Shown here: positions 43,974 to 53,426 of the stretch, piece by piece
Layout of the letters: each line of letters opens with the position of its first letter
Position numbering within the stretch: the stretch's first letter is position 1
Assembly: GCA_913775525.1 (NCBI GenBank)
Contig: CAJYLH010000037.1
Coordinates: forward strand, 1 to 64,000
Source of the DNA: an uncultured Chryseobacterium sp.
GTDB taxonomy: Bacteria; Bacteroidota; Bacteroidia; Flavobacteriales; Weeksellaceae
Reading direction: 5' to 3'
Length of the DNA stretch: 64,000 nt
Translations under genes and position numbers: made by a program
The notes under the pieces: model-generated
The model's database searches: none
Told to the model about the DNA's origin: nothing
Seen by the model: the letters and a program-made list of their open reading frames with translations, nothing else

Positions 43974-45752
43974 TTATTCGTTGTGTCCGTACATCTTATT
44001 GTACAGGTCTATGAATTTTTCTTTAACGGCTTTTCTTTTCAGTTTTAAAGTCGGTGTCAGCAGTCCGCTTTCCACCGTCCATATTTCAGGGGTCAGTTCA
44101 ATTTTCTTGATCTGTTCCCAGTTGCCCAGATGTTCATTGGTGGTATGGATCTCCTTTTCAATCCTGTCTTTCAGTTCCTGGCTTTTCGCAATTTCCTGAG
44201 GAGTGGTACCGATGGTGAGGTTGTTTCGCATCGCCCAGCTTTTCGCAAACTCGAAATCAGGCTGCACCAGGGCACATGGCATCTTTTCGCCATCACCTAC
44301 TACCATGATCTGCTCAATGAATTTAGAAGCTTTTGCTAAGTTTTCTATGGTCTGGGGCGCAATGTATTTTCCACCGGAAGTTTTAAACATCTCTTTTTTC
44401 CGGTCGGTGATCTGTAAGAATCCGTCACTGTCTATATGGCCGATGTCTCCCGTCCTGAAATACCCGTCTTCCGTAAAGACCTCCTTTGTCATTTCTTCAT
44501 TCTTAAAATATCCTTTGAATACGGAAGGTCCCTTCACCGTAATCTCGCCGTCTTCCTGGATTTTTACGCTCAAATTATCTAACGGCAGCCCTACGGTCCC
44601 GATTTTCATCTTCTCGTAGCTGTTCACGGAAATCACCGGAGAGGTTTCCGTTAATCCATAACCTTCCAGGATCGGAATTCCGGCATTCTGGAATAATAAG
44701 TTCAGCCTTGTGGAAAGGGCGGCAGATCCTGAAACCAGTGTTATGATTTCACCGCCAAGGCCTTCCCTCCATTTTGAAAACACCAGCTTGTCCGCAATGA
44801 TCTGCTGCAGGCCGGAAGGTTTTGACACTTCTTTCTTTTTGCTGAGCAGGTCCAGCGCCCAGAAGAATATTTTCGACTTCAGGCCTCCAGCGGAAGATCC
44901 GGTATGATAAATCTTATCGTATACTTTCTCTACCAGTCTCGGGACTACGCTCATATAATGAGGCTTTACTTCCTTGACATTTTCACCCATCTTATCGATA
45001 CTTTCGGCGAAATAAATAGAGAATCCGTTGTACTGGAACAGGTAAAACAGCATCCTTTCAAAAATATGGCAGATCGGCAGAAAGCTGAGCACCCGGGTAT
45101 CTTTGTAATCGAGGCTTTTTTTCTTTGGAATACGCGTTATGGAGCCCAGGACATTGGAAACAATATTATGGTGCGTAAGCATCACCCCTTTAGGCCTGCC
45201 CGTAGTTCCGGATGTATAGATGATGGTTGCCAGGTCTTCTGCATGGATGGAGTTAGACAGGTCTTCCACCTCTATTTGTGTGGAGTCATCCTCCCCCAGA
45301 TCCAGGACTTCCCTCCAGTTAGCTGCTCCCGTAATACTGTCAAAAGTGAAGATCCCCTGAAGTGAAGGGATGTTATTCTTCACTTTAACCACTTTGCTCA
45401 GCAGGTCTTTATCTGAAACAAAACAGTATTTGATTTCTGCATTATTAAAGATGAACTCATAATCTTCCGGGGAAATATTAGGGTATACCGGAACGGAAAC
45501 TACCCCGATCTGGGAAAGCCCGAGATCCATGACAGCCCATTCAGTACGCGAATTGGTTGTGATTAATGCGATTTTATCACCGGGTTTAATGCCCAGTTTT
45601 AAAAGCCCCCGGGATATTTTATTGCCCTCACTTACAAACTGCTGTGTGGAAGTCTTCTTCCATTCTCCATTGTATTTCGTAACGAACATATCCGTTTTGG
45701 GAAGTTTTTCCAAAGCATAATGAGGAATATCGAATAATCTTTTAATCGTCAT
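43974..45752 (-). CDS. Long-chain fatty-acid-CoA ligase (AMP-forming)
   Basis: Activates fatty acids to acyl-CoA via an acyl-adenylate. The 592 residues show the ANL-family motifs: the P-loop IIYTSGTTGRPKGVMLTHHN (about 173-192), LEGYGLTETSPV (A5), YFRTGDIGHIDSDGFLQITD (A7/A8) and a C-terminal lysine region (LKLKRKAVKEKF). Its length and the FadD15-like spacing suit long-chain substrates. It is divergent from an acyl-CoA dehydrogenase gene 146 bp away, so the two probably feed beta-oxidation together. No operator palindrome was found in the spacer. Confidence 0.92.
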   Translation of the reverse strand: MTIKRLFDIPHYALEKLPKTDMFVTKYNGEWKKTSTQQFVSEGNKISRGLLKLGIKPGDKIALITTNSRTEWAVMDLGLSQIGVVSVPVYPNISPEDYEFIFNNAEIKYCFVSDKDLLSKVVKVKNNIPSLQGIFTFDSITGAANWREVLDLGEDDSTQIEVEDLSNSIHAEDLATIIYTSGTTGRPKGVMLTHHNIVSNVLGSITRIPKKKSLDYKDTRVLSFLPICHIFERMLFYLFQYNGFSIYFAESIDKMGENVKEVKPHYMSVVPRLVEKVYDKIYHTGSSAGGLKSKIFFWALDLLSKKKEVSKPSGLQQIIADKLVFSKWREGLGGEIITLVSGSAALSTRLNLLFQNAGIPILEGYGLTETSPVISVNSYEKMKIGTVGLPLDNLSVKIQEDGEITVKGPSVFKGYFKNEEMTKEVFTEDGYFRTGDIGHIDSDGFLQITDRKKEMFKTSGGKYIAPQTIENLAKASKFIEQIMVVGDGEKMPCALVQPDFEFAKSWAMRNNLTIGTTPQEIAKSQELKDRIEKEIHTTNEHLGNWEQIKKIELTPEIWTVESGLLTPTLKLKRKAVKEKFIDLYNKMYGHNE

Positions 45753-45898
45753 GACTTTTTTAGCATTTTTATAGAATTTTAAATATAAGCATTTTTATAA
45801 AAACACCGCCAATCTCACGTATTATTTTCAAATGTCATTTATTTTTTCAGATTTGCCCAAAAAGTGTAAATTAGCGACCATCTAATTATTCAATTTTT

Positions 45899-47038
45899 AT
45901 GGACTTTAATTTATCAGAAGAACAGCTGATGATTCAGCAGGCAGCAAGGGATTTTGCACAGAACGAACTATTACCGGGGGTCATCGAAAGAGACCGGGAC
46001 CAGAAGTTCCCTGCAGAACAGGTAAAGAAAATGGGGGAAATGGGCCTTTTGGGGATGATGGTGGACCCTCAGTACGGAGGAGCAGGTATGGACAGTATTT
46101 CTTACGTTCTGGCCATGGAGGAGATCGCAAAAGTGGATGCTTCTGCCGCTGTGGTAATGTCCGTAAACAACTCGCTGGTATGCGCAGGGCTTGAAAAGTT
46201 TGCTTCTGAAGAGCAGAAAGTAAAATACCTTACCCCTCTGGCAAGCGGTCAGGTAATCGGGGCCTTCGCTTTATCTGAGCCCGAAGCAGGTTCTGATGCC
46301 ACTTCTCAGAAGACTACTGCAGAAGATAAAGGCGATTACTACCTTCTGAACGGGATCAAAAACTGGATCACCAATGGCGGGACAGCAAGCTATTATATTG
46401 TCATTGCCCAAACCGATCCGGAAAAAAAGCATAAAGGAATCAATGCATTTATCGTAGAAAGAGGATGGGAAGGTTTTGATATCGGTCCTAAAGAAGATAA
46501 ACTGGGGATCAGAGGGAGTGATACGCACTCGCTGATCTTCAATAACGTAAAAATACCTAAAGAGAACAGAATCGGTGAAGACGGTTTCGGGTTTAACTTT
46601 GCTATGGCTGTGCTGAACGGAGGAAGGATCGGGATCGCTTCCCAGGCATTGGGAATTGCTTCCGGAGCCTATGAGCTGTCTCTGAAATATGCAAAAACAA
46701 GAAAAGCATTCAAAACGGAAATCATCAATCATCAGGCGATCGCTTTTAAACTGGCAGATATGGCTACCCAGATTACAGCAGCAAGAATGCTTTGCTACAA
46801 GGCAGCGGCAGAAAAAGATCAGGGTAAAGATATTTCGGAAAGCGGGGCCATGGCTAAGCTGTATTCTTCTCAGGTGGCTATGGATACTACGATTGAAGCC
46901 GTACAGATTCACGGAGGCTACGGTTATGTAAAAGAATACCACGTAGAAAGAATGATGAGGGATGCGAAAATCACCCAGATTTATGAAGGAACTTCGGAAA
47001 TCCAGAAAATCGTGATCTCCAGAAGCATTGCAAAGTAA
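45899..47038 (+). CDS. Acyl-CoA dehydrogenase
   Basis: FAD-dependent first step of fatty-acid beta-oxidation. The 379 residues match short/medium-chain enzymes, with the signatures GAFALSEPEAGSDATSQKT (about 119-137) and the C-terminal QIHGGYGYVKEYHVERMMRD and QIYEGTSEIQKIVISR; the catalytic base is the Glu of YEGT. Chain-length preference is not clear. It is divergent from the acyl-CoA ligase gene. A long open frame exists antisense to it but is a composition shadow. Confidence 0.95.
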   Translation: MDFNLSEEQLMIQQAARDFAQNELLPGVIERDRDQKFPAEQVKKMGEMGLLGMMVDPQYGGAGMDSISYVLAMEEIAKVDASAAVVMSVNNSLVCAGLEKFASEEQKVKYLTPLASGQVIGAFALSEPEAGSDATSQKTTAEDKGDYYLLNGIKNWITNGGTASYYIVIAQTDPEKKHKGINAFIVERGWEGFDIGPKEDKLGIRGSDTHSLIFNNVKIPKENRIGEDGFGFNFAMAVLNGGRIGIASQALGIASGAYELSLKYAKTRKAFKTEIINHQAIAFKLADMATQITAARMLCYKAAAEKDQGKDISESGAMAKLYSSQVAMDTTIEAVQIHGGYGYVKEYHVERMMRDAKITQIYEGTSEIQKIVISRSIAK

Positions 47039-47074
47039 AAGCTGGTCCTGAGAGATCAGGTCATCCATACACAG

Positions 47075-47102
47075 TAAAGGCTCTCCGGAAGGAGAGCCTT
47101 TA
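47075..47102 (+). terminator. Hairpin after the acyl-CoA dehydrogenase gene
   Basis: Twelve-base stem TAAAGGCTCTCC/GGAGAGCCTTTA closed by a GGAA (GNRA-type) loop. The T-run is poor, so termination may be partial. Confidence 0.6.
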
Positions 47103-47198
47103 CATTTACAACCACAACACTTTAATATATATTGATAGGACAAAATTAAAAACAAACAGTATTGGAATCCGGATTTTTGGCTTAAAATATTATTAAAA

Positions 47199-48128
47199 TT
47201 AAATGTTTGGGTCCTTGCCGGTTTCGCCGCTTCTTTTCTTATAAAAATAGTAGCCGGTACCTGCAATAAGGAACAGTGGCCATAAGGGTAATATGAACAG
47301 GTACACTGAGGTAATGGCATCCCATCCTGAAGATATGGCAGCCAGTGAGCGGCCTCCCAGAGTTTCAGACTGAGTGGTTTTAACAGGATTCTCTGAGCCA
47401 TACAGTGTGATATCCACATCGCAAAGGGTATTGCGTACGAAGTCTTTCCCGGAAACTTCTATGCCCTGAGCTTCTACCTTACCAATATTATAGCTTAGGT
47501 CATCCATCAGGTAATCGAATTTCTGGATCGGAACCCTGACTTTAAGATAAGCGATTTTCCTGTCATTATTGTTGAGGGAGATGTTTTCGCTTTTTATGAT
47601 GCCGTCATATTTTTCCACCTGTTCCTTCACGGTTTCCTTTGCAGATTCTGCATTTGGCACGGTAAGTTCCATCGTTCCGGTTTTTACCAGCCGGTCAGCA
47701 GCAGCTTTTTCTACAGGCTCTTTTTTAGGCTGATTTTTATAAATAACTTTGGTTTCCCGGATCACTTTCGGAGTCTGAACATTCACTACGATCTTTTCTT
47801 CCTTCTTTTTTTCTGCAGAATCTCCTTTTGCGTTTGCCGACTCCAGTTTTACGGATGCGATCTTGCCGGCGAGGGAATCGACGCTTTTTGACTGGGTTTC
47901 GATCTTTTCCCTGATCTCACGGCTGGTCTCATCCAATTCCCTGATACGGATTCCGGCCGAGTCAGCTATAGCACCGGTTTCCTTTTGAACACTTTTTATG
48001 GTATTAGCAGCGTCTGATACTGCACTATCTGCAGTTGAAACTGAATTTTCCCATGGAGAGGTACCTTCAGCCTTTTTACACATAATACAGGTGCAGGCTA
48101 TTGCGGCTGATAATAGAAGCTTTTTCAT
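47199..48128 (-). CDS. DUF4349 lipoprotein
   Basis: A 309-residue envelope protein. MKKLLLSAAIACTCIMCKK is a lipoprotein signal with two possible lipidation cysteines. Residues about 20-95 form a predicted coiled coil (SAGIRIRELDETSREIREKI region), residues about 140-255 the DUF4349 domain (RLVKTGTMELTVPNAESAKE, YLKVRVPIQKFDYLMDDL), and one membrane helix lies near the C-terminus (VYLFILPLWPLFLIAGTGYYF) followed by a charged tail. The domain's function is unknown. It lies between the acyl-CoA dehydrogenase and prfC as a single-gene unit. Confidence 0.85.
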   Translation of the reverse strand: MKKLLLSAAIACTCIMCKKAEGTSPWENSVSTADSAVSDAANTIKSVQKETGAIADSAGIRIRELDETSREIREKIETQSKSVDSLAGKIASVKLESANAKGDSAEKKKEEKIVVNVQTPKVIRETKVIYKNQPKKEPVEKAAADRLVKTGTMELTVPNAESAKETVKEQVEKYDGIIKSENISLNNNDRKIAYLKVRVPIQKFDYLMDDLSYNIGKVEAQGIEVSGKDFVRNTLCDVDITLYGSENPVKTTQSETLGGRSLAAISSGWDAITSVYLFILPLWPLFLIAGTGYYFYKKRSGETGKDPNI

Positions 48129-48300
48129 AACGTAATTTTTTTGTTGAAGTAAAATTAGCTGCGATGTCCTGTTTTAGGTTTGTAAAAGGAATGTATTCTC
48201 CGGGTAAAGTTTTAATGTGCAATGATTCAGGTGATTATATTTGTTTTACAAAAGATATACAATTATTTTACTGTAAATAAGCCCATATGATTTTCAAAAT

Positions 48301-48334
48301 AAAATAAAAAATCCGTTGAAAACATTCAACGGAT
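48301..48334 (-). terminator. Terminator after prfC
   Basis: Ten-base stem ATCCGTTGAA/TTCAACGGAT with loop aaca; T-rich on the minus strand. Confidence 0.9.
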
Positions 48335-48358
48335 GGTATGGTTATAGAAATGTATGTC

Positions 48359-49963
48359 TTACATTGTTTGGTTATTCCTGAATTCACTGATGAAGTGCAG
48401 TTTCACGTTAGGGAATTTTTCCTGCGTCATATGGATGGTAAATGAAGAATCGGCAAGGAACACGAGCTGGTTATACTTATCCCTGGCCAGGAACCTCTGC
48501 TTAAGTCTTGAAAACTCTTTGAATTCTTCAGATTTTTCATCCGCTTCCACCCAGCATGCTTTGTGCATGGATAAAGGTTCGTAGGTACATTTAGCGCCAT
48601 ATTCATGCTCCAGGCGGTACTGGATTACTTCGTACTGAAGCGCTCCTACCGTCCCGATGATCTTCCTGTTGTTCATCTCAAGGGTAAACAGCTGGGCAAC
48701 CCCTTCATCCATCAGCTGGTCAATTCCTTTGGCCAGCTGCTTGGCCTTTAACGGATCTGCATTATTGATGTACCTGAAATGTTCCGGAGAGAAACTCGGA
48801 ACTCCTTTAAAGCTTAATTTTTCCCCGCTGGTCAGGGTATCGCCGATCCTGAAGCTTCCCGTATCGTGAAGCCCGACAATATCTCCCGGGAAACTTTCGT
48901 CCACTACTTCTTTCTTATCTGCAAAGAAAGCATTTGGCGAGGAGAATTTCATCTTTTTGCCTTCGCGTACCAGCAGGTAATTTTCATTTCTTTTGAATGT
49001 TCCGGAAACGATTTTCACGAATGCCAGCCTGTCGCGGTGTTTAGGATCCATGTTTGCGTGGATCTTGAATACAAACCCGGTAAAGATGTTTTCTTCAGGC
49101 TTTACAACCCTGAGGTCACTTTCTTTAGGCTGTGGCATCGGCGCAATTTCAATGAATGCATTCAGAAGTTCTCGAACCCCGAAATTATTCAGTGCTGATC
49201 CGAAAAATACCGGCTGGAGTTCCCCTTTCATATAATCTTCACGGTTAAATTCAGGGTAAACGGACTGCACCAGTTCCAGTTCGTCACGCAGGGTCTGCGC
49301 AGCCTTGGAACCTATCGCCTCATCAATAGAGGTGTCATTGATATTGTCAAAGGTGATGGATTCACCTACTTTCTGTTTTCTTTCTTCCAGGAATAGCTGG
49401 ATGTTGTTTTCCCAGATATTATAGATGCCCTGGAAATCACTTCCCATACCGATAGGAAGGGACAGAGGAACTACATTCAGCCCTAATTTCTGTTCCACTT
49501 CATCCAGCAGGTCAAAAGCATCCTTACCTTCACGGTCAAGTTTATTGATGAAGACCAGCATCGGGATGTTTCTCATACGGCACACCTGAACCAGTTTTTC
49601 AGTCTGTTCCTCAACCCCTTTGGCGACGTCGATCACTACAATCACCGAATCTACCGCGGTTAACGTCCGGTAAGTATCTTCGGCAAAATCCTTGTGACCC
49701 GGCGTATCGAGGATATTGATCTTATGGTCTTTATACTCAAAAGCAAGTACAGACGTGGCTACAGAGATCCCTCTCTGACGTTCAATCTCCATAAAGTCGG
49801 AAGTGGCCCCCTTTTTTATTTTATTGGATTTTACGGCACCCGCTTCCTGGATTGCCCCCCCGAATAACAGGAGTTTTTCCGTAAGCGTGGTCTTACCGGC
49901 ATCCGGGTGGGAGATGATTCCGAACGTTTTTCTTTTCTGTATTTCTTTGATTAAGTCTGACAT
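48359..49963 (-). CDS. prfC: Peptide chain release factor 3 (GTPase)
   Basis: Translational GTPase that recycles RF1/RF2 after termination. The 534 residues are close to the 529 of E. coli. GTPase motifs: SHPDAGKTTLTEKL (G1), DTPGHKDFAEDTYR (G3) and NKLDREG (G4). The RF3-specific C-terminal part includes VGALQYEVIQYRLEHEYGAK. It is a single-gene unit with a strong terminator. Its partner RF2 (prfB) opens the window; RF1 is not seen. Confidence 0.95.
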   Translation of the reverse strand: MSDLIKEIQKRKTFGIISHPDAGKTTLTEKLLLFGGAIQEAGAVKSNKIKKGATSDFMEIERQRGISVATSVLAFEYKDHKINILDTPGHKDFAEDTYRTLTAVDSVIVVIDVAKGVEEQTEKLVQVCRMRNIPMLVFINKLDREGKDAFDLLDEVEQKLGLNVVPLSLPIGMGSDFQGIYNIWENNIQLFLEERKQKVGESITFDNINDTSIDEAIGSKAAQTLRDELELVQSVYPEFNREDYMKGELQPVFFGSALNNFGVRELLNAFIEIAPMPQPKESDLRVVKPEENIFTGFVFKIHANMDPKHRDRLAFVKIVSGTFKRNENYLLVREGKKMKFSSPNAFFADKKEVVDESFPGDIVGLHDTGSFRIGDTLTSGEKLSFKGVPSFSPEHFRYINNADPLKAKQLAKGIDQLMDEGVAQLFTLEMNNRKIIGTVGALQYEVIQYRLEHEYGAKCTYEPLSMHKACWVEADEKSEEFKEFSRLKQRFLARDKYNQLVFLADSSFTIHMTQEKFPNVKLHFISEFRNNQTM

Positions 49964-50138
49964 AGCATATTTTGAGTTTGCAAAAATCGTGATTTTTAAT
50001 TGAATTTGAAAATCAATTTCAGCTACACGGGAATTTTAAGCCTATTTTTCCATATGTTTTATCCATTAAATGGAGTCTTAAATTAAAAAGCATCGGTTGA
50101 TGGCACGGCTGCCGGTAATTCGTAAGCCTCAAATTACT

Positions 50139-50146
50139 TATCTTTG
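50139..50146 (+). promoter_or_regulatory. Candidate -7 element of the CPBP protease gene
   Basis: TATCTTTG (TAnnTTTG), 25 nt before the ATG at 50172. No clear -33. Confidence 0.4.
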
Positions 50147-50171
50147 CTTTCAATAAATTTTCGCACCAAGC

Positions 50172-51002
50172 ATGGAAAACAGCAGATATCCTACATTTAC
50201 TTTTACCTGGATCGGAGGACTGGCTTTGTTGATAGGGTTCTTTACAGGAACACTGTTTATTTCCGTATTGAATGAGGTCTGGATGTTTGCATTTAAAACC
50301 AGCCTGCAGTATAAAGAGTGGTTTCTTATGCTGACGAATGCAGCCGGGTTCGTTACGGCTATTGCCTTTTTCGATTTTTTTATCGTAAGGCCATCTACAA
50401 AGAAAAAGCTGAACTTCAATTTTTCACCTGCCAATTTTTATACGTATCTCCTGATCTTTCCGATGATGATGGGCATGATGTTTATCGGGGAATTCGTGAC
50501 GTCACAGATTCCGGTTACCGGTCCTTTTTTCGGGGAATACTACGAATTTTTCAACCAGCTGATGGACCAGCTGACAGATGATCCGGCGGCGATGCTCCTG
50601 ATGACGGTGGTCATGGCTCCGGTATTCGAAGAAATTATTTTCAGGGGGATTATCCAGAAAGGCCTCATGAACAAAGGGGTGAAACCGTGGAAGGCAATTA
50701 TGTATGCATCACTGATCTTCGGCATTGTACATGGGAATCCGTGGCAATTTGCAGGAGCGGTTCTTCTGGGAAGTGTCCTGGGACTGGTTTATTTCAAAAC
50801 CAAATCATTGCTTCTGCCGATGCTGTTGCATGGTTTTAATAATCTGTGTTCATGCATCCTGATCATGTATACCGACAGCGAAAGTTTTTCACAGGCACTG
50901 CATGTCTCCGAATGGGTTGTCCTGGCTGCAGGGACTGTCCTGTTTACGGTCTTCTGTTACCTTTTTGTGAAAAAGTATAAAGTGCATTACACTGAAATTT
51001 AG
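50172..51002 (+). CDS. CPBP family intramembrane glutamic endopeptidase
   Basis: Intramembrane protease of the CAAX-protease/bacteriocin-processing (ABI) family. The 276 residues have about seven hydrophobic segments and the three catalytic motifs: Glu153-Glu154 with Arg158 in FEEIIFRG, His187 in FGIVHGNPWQF, and HGFNN near residue 220. Members process prenylated or peptide substrates or act in immunity; the substrate here is unknown. The next gene, rdgB, follows after 78 bp without a terminator. Confidence 0.9.
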   Translation: MENSRYPTFTFTWIGGLALLIGFFTGTLFISVLNEVWMFAFKTSLQYKEWFLMLTNAAGFVTAIAFFDFFIVRPSTKKKLNFNFSPANFYTYLLIFPMMMGMMFIGEFVTSQIPVTGPFFGEYYEFFNQLMDQLTDDPAAMLLMTVVMAPVFEEIIFRGIIQKGLMNKGVKPWKAIMYASLIFGIVHGNPWQFAGAVLLGSVLGLVYFKTKSLLLPMLLHGFNNLCSCILIMYTDSESFSQALHVSEWVVLAAGTVLFTVFCYLFVKKYKVHYTEI

Positions 51003-51080
51003 AAATAATGAGCCAGAGGTTCACCGGATGGAAGCGCATTCGTGAATATCCATGGCAGGATAATAGATTAAAAAATAGAT

Positions 51081-51665
51081 ATGGAATTATTGGTTGCAAC
51101 GCATAACCAGCATAAAAAAGAGGAAATCCAGCAGATACTGGGACATGATTTTGTGGTTAAAAGCCTCACGGATTACGGTATTCATGAGGAAATAGTGGAA
51201 GACGGCGATTCCTTTAATGCCAATGCCCTGATCAAGGCGAAATACTGCTTTGAAATAACCGGAATTCCGAGCCTGGGAGATGACAGCGGACTCGTTGTGG
51301 AATCCCTTGACGGACGACCGGGTATTTTTTCTGCCCGCTATGCCGGAGACCATGATTTTGCCAAAAATATCGCCAGAGTTCTGGGTGAAATGGAAGGTGT
51401 TGAAAACAGGAAAGCCTATTTTATCACGGTTTTATGTTATTATGATGATCAGGGAGCGAGGTATTTTGAAGGCAGGGTTCACGGAAACCTTCTTCTGGAA
51501 AATAAAGGATTCAAAGGATTCGGCTATGATCCTATTTTCGTTCCGGACGGATACGGAATGACTTTTGCGGAAATGAATCCTGAAGACAAAAACAGGATCA
51601 GCCACCGTAAACAGGCCTTGGACCTGTTTCTGGACTTCCTGAGATCTGACAACAGCAATTTGTAA
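51081..51665 (+). CDS. rdgB: dITP/XTP pyrophosphatase (Ham1/RdgB)
   Basis: Hydrolyses non-canonical purine nucleotides (dITP, XTP) to monophosphates, protecting DNA and RNA. The 194 residues begin with the family signature LLVATHNQHKKEEI (SxNxxK-type) and contain SLGDDSGLVVESLDGRPGIF then SARYAG, and a C-terminal GFGYDPIFVPDGYGMTFAEM with ISHRKQAL. It sits in a run of same-strand genes (CPBP protease, rdgB, rnz, TIGR02757) with short spacers. Confidence 0.95.
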   Translation: MELLVATHNQHKKEEIQQILGHDFVVKSLTDYGIHEEIVEDGDSFNANALIKAKYCFEITGIPSLGDDSGLVVESLDGRPGIFSARYAGDHDFAKNIARVLGEMEGVENRKAYFITVLCYYDDQGARYFEGRVHGNLLLENKGFKGFGYDPIFVPDGYGMTFAEMNPEDKNRISHRKQALDLFLDFLRSDNSNL

Positions 51666-51725
51666 AACAATTCGGTGACATCAGCAGATTCCTATCTGCA
51701 GGGTTACTGATCATAAATTATTGAT

Positions 51726-52640
51726 TTGAGTACGTATTTAACCATATTAGGCTTTAATTCGGCCATTCCCACGATTAATTCATCACCAACCGCTCAGCTG
51801 CTGGAGATGGAGGAACGGCATTTCCTGATCGACTGCGGGGAAGGAACCCAGGTACAGCTTAGGAAGGCCAAAGCTAAGTTTTCAAGGATCAACCATATTT
51901 TTATTTCCCATCTTCACGGCGACCATTGCTTCGGGCTTCCGGGCCTTATTGCATCATTCCGTTTGCTGGGAAGGGAAACTCCGCTCCACGTATACGGTCC
52001 CAAAGGCATCAAAAAAATGCTGGAGACCATCTTTACGATTACGGAAACCCACCGGGGTTTTGAGGTGGTGTATCATGAGCTGGACAAAGACTATTCTGAG
52101 AAAATCTATGAAGACAACAAGGTAGAAGTTTATACTATTCCTCTGGATCACAGGATTTACTGTAACGGCTATCTTTTTAAGGAAAAACCCAGGGAAAGAC
52201 ACCTTAATATGGAGGAAATAGCCAAGTATAGCGAAATTGAAGTCTGTGATTACCATAACCTTAAAGCAGGAAAAGATTTTGTGCTGAGTGATGGGTACGT
52301 CCTCAAAAATGAAGTGCTTACAACGCCTCCGGCACCCCCGGTTTCTTATGCTTTTTGCAGCGATACAAGGTATCTGGAAAGCATCATTCCGATTGTTGAG
52401 GGAGTAACTGTGATGTATCATGAGTCTACCTTTTTACATGACCTTAAGGAAATGGCAGACTACACCGGACATTCAACAGCGCTGGAAGCAGCTACTGTGG
52501 CAAAGAAGGCCCAGGTTGAGAAACTGATCCTGGGACATTTCTCCAACCGGTATGCAGACCTTACCGTTTTCACGGATGAAGCCAGGAATGTTTTTCCGAA
52601 TACGTATCTGCCCAAAGCCCTTGAATGTGTGAAAATTTAA
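51726..52640 (+). CDS. rnz: Ribonuclease Z (tRNA 3' processing endonuclease)
   Basis: Metallo-beta-lactamase nuclease that trims tRNA 3' ends. The 304 residues carry the zinc motif SHLHGDHCFGLPGL and the short-form tRNase Z features: the exosite-like stretch in KEKPRERHLNMEEI, AFCSDTRY, HESTFLHD and a C-terminal LGHFSNRY. The start is TTG, giving MSTYLTILGFNSAIPT, the conserved N-terminus; no ATG is available nearby. The downstream gene overlaps its stop (TAATG), so they are coupled. Confidence 0.94.
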   Translation: MSTYLTILGFNSAIPTINSSPTAQLLEMEERHFLIDCGEGTQVQLRKAKAKFSRINHIFISHLHGDHCFGLPGLIASFRLLGRETPLHVYGPKGIKKMLETIFTITETHRGFEVVYHELDKDYSEKIYEDNKVEVYTIPLDHRIYCNGYLFKEKPRERHLNMEEIAKYSEIEVCDYHNLKAGKDFVLSDGYVLKNEVLTTPPAPPVSYAFCSDTRYLESIIPIVEGVTVMYHESTFLHDLKEMADYTGHSTALEAATVAKKAQVEKLILGHFSNRYADLTVFTDEARNVFPNTYLPKALECVKI

Positions 52641-53416
52641 TGATGGTAATGAACTTTGAAGAACTGAAAAACTTCCTTGACGAAAAGGCAGACCGCTACA
52701 ATAATGCGGATTTCATTAATGATGATCCAGTACAGATCCCGCACAGGTTTTCTGTGAAACAGGATGTTGAGATTGCGGGATTCCTGGCCGCAACCATTTC
52801 ATGGGGCAACAGAAAAGCTATTTTGCGTTCTTCGGATAAGATGCTGGATATTATGGGATACTCTCCTTATGATTTTGTGATGAACCATTCGGATAAAGAT
52901 CTGACGGACATCCATGGGAAAAGCATTCACAGAACATTCAACGGAGAAGATTTTGCCTACTTTATAAGACAGTTCAATAAGATTTATAAAGAATACGAAA
53001 GCCTGGAAAATCTCTTTTTAGTTAATGAAGACGAATCCAATTTCCTTCATTCCATCGAGCGCTTCAGGACTGGCTTTTTGGATTCTGAAAAACACCGGAG
53101 CCACAAACATGTGAGTTCGCCCTATAAAAATTCGTCTGCCAAAAGAATCATCATGTTTCTCAGGTGGATGGTGCGCAAAGACAAAAGGGGAGTGGATCTT
53201 GGGATCTGGCAGCAGATTGATCCCCGGCATCTATCCATACCGCTGGATGTGCATACTGGAAATGTTTCCAGGAAACTGGGCCTGATTCTCCGTACACAGA
53301 ACGACTGGAAAACAGTAGAAGAGCTTGACCGTATGGTGCGGCAGTTTGATCAAAATGATCCTGCGAAATATGATTTTGCCCTGTTCGGACTTGGAGTGAC
53401 CAAAGAATTGCTATAA
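52640..53416 (+). CDS. TIGR02757 (DUF2400) family protein
   Basis: Conserved protein of unknown function, 258 residues from the ATG that overlaps the rnz stop as TAATG; alternative starts lie at 52625 and 52649. Family features are the N-terminal HRFSVKQDVEIAGFLAATIS plus WGNRKAI and the C-terminal MFLRWMVRKDKRGVDLGIW, DPRHLSIPLDVHTGNVSR and KYDFALFGLGV. The helical make-up and the LDVHTGNV...D region recall HhH DNA-glycosylase-like folds, but activity is unproven. The downstream membrane protein starts after 10 bp. Confidence 0.88.
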   Translation: MMVMNFEELKNFLDEKADRYNNADFINDDPVQIPHRFSVKQDVEIAGFLAATISWGNRKAILRSSDKMLDIMGYSPYDFVMNHSDKDLTDIHGKSIHRTFNGEDFAYFIRQFNKIYKEYESLENLFLVNEDESNFLHSIERFRTGFLDSEKHRSHKHVSSPYKNSSAKRIIMFLRWMVRKDKRGVDLGIWQQIDPRHLSIPLDVHTGNVSRKLGLILRTQNDWKTVEELDRMVRQFDQNDPAKYDFALFGLGVTKELL

Positions 53417-53426
53417 AACGATAAAG

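Noticed and set aside
46271-47419. A 382-codon open frame on the minus strand
   Set aside because: Most of it is exactly antisense to the acyl-CoA dehydrogenase gene and the rest overlaps the DUF4349 gene; its protein is Cys/His/Phe-rich with no domain or signal.
48236-48243. A plus-strand TATATTTG promoter-like sequence
   Set aside because: It points into the antisense strand of prfC with no plus-strand gene downstream and no -33 element.
51008-51106. A 32-codon ORF (MSQRFTGWKRIREYPW...) overlapping the start of rdgB
   Set aside because: No promoter element nearby and the overlap is in a different frame; likely chance, although translation coupling cannot be excluded.
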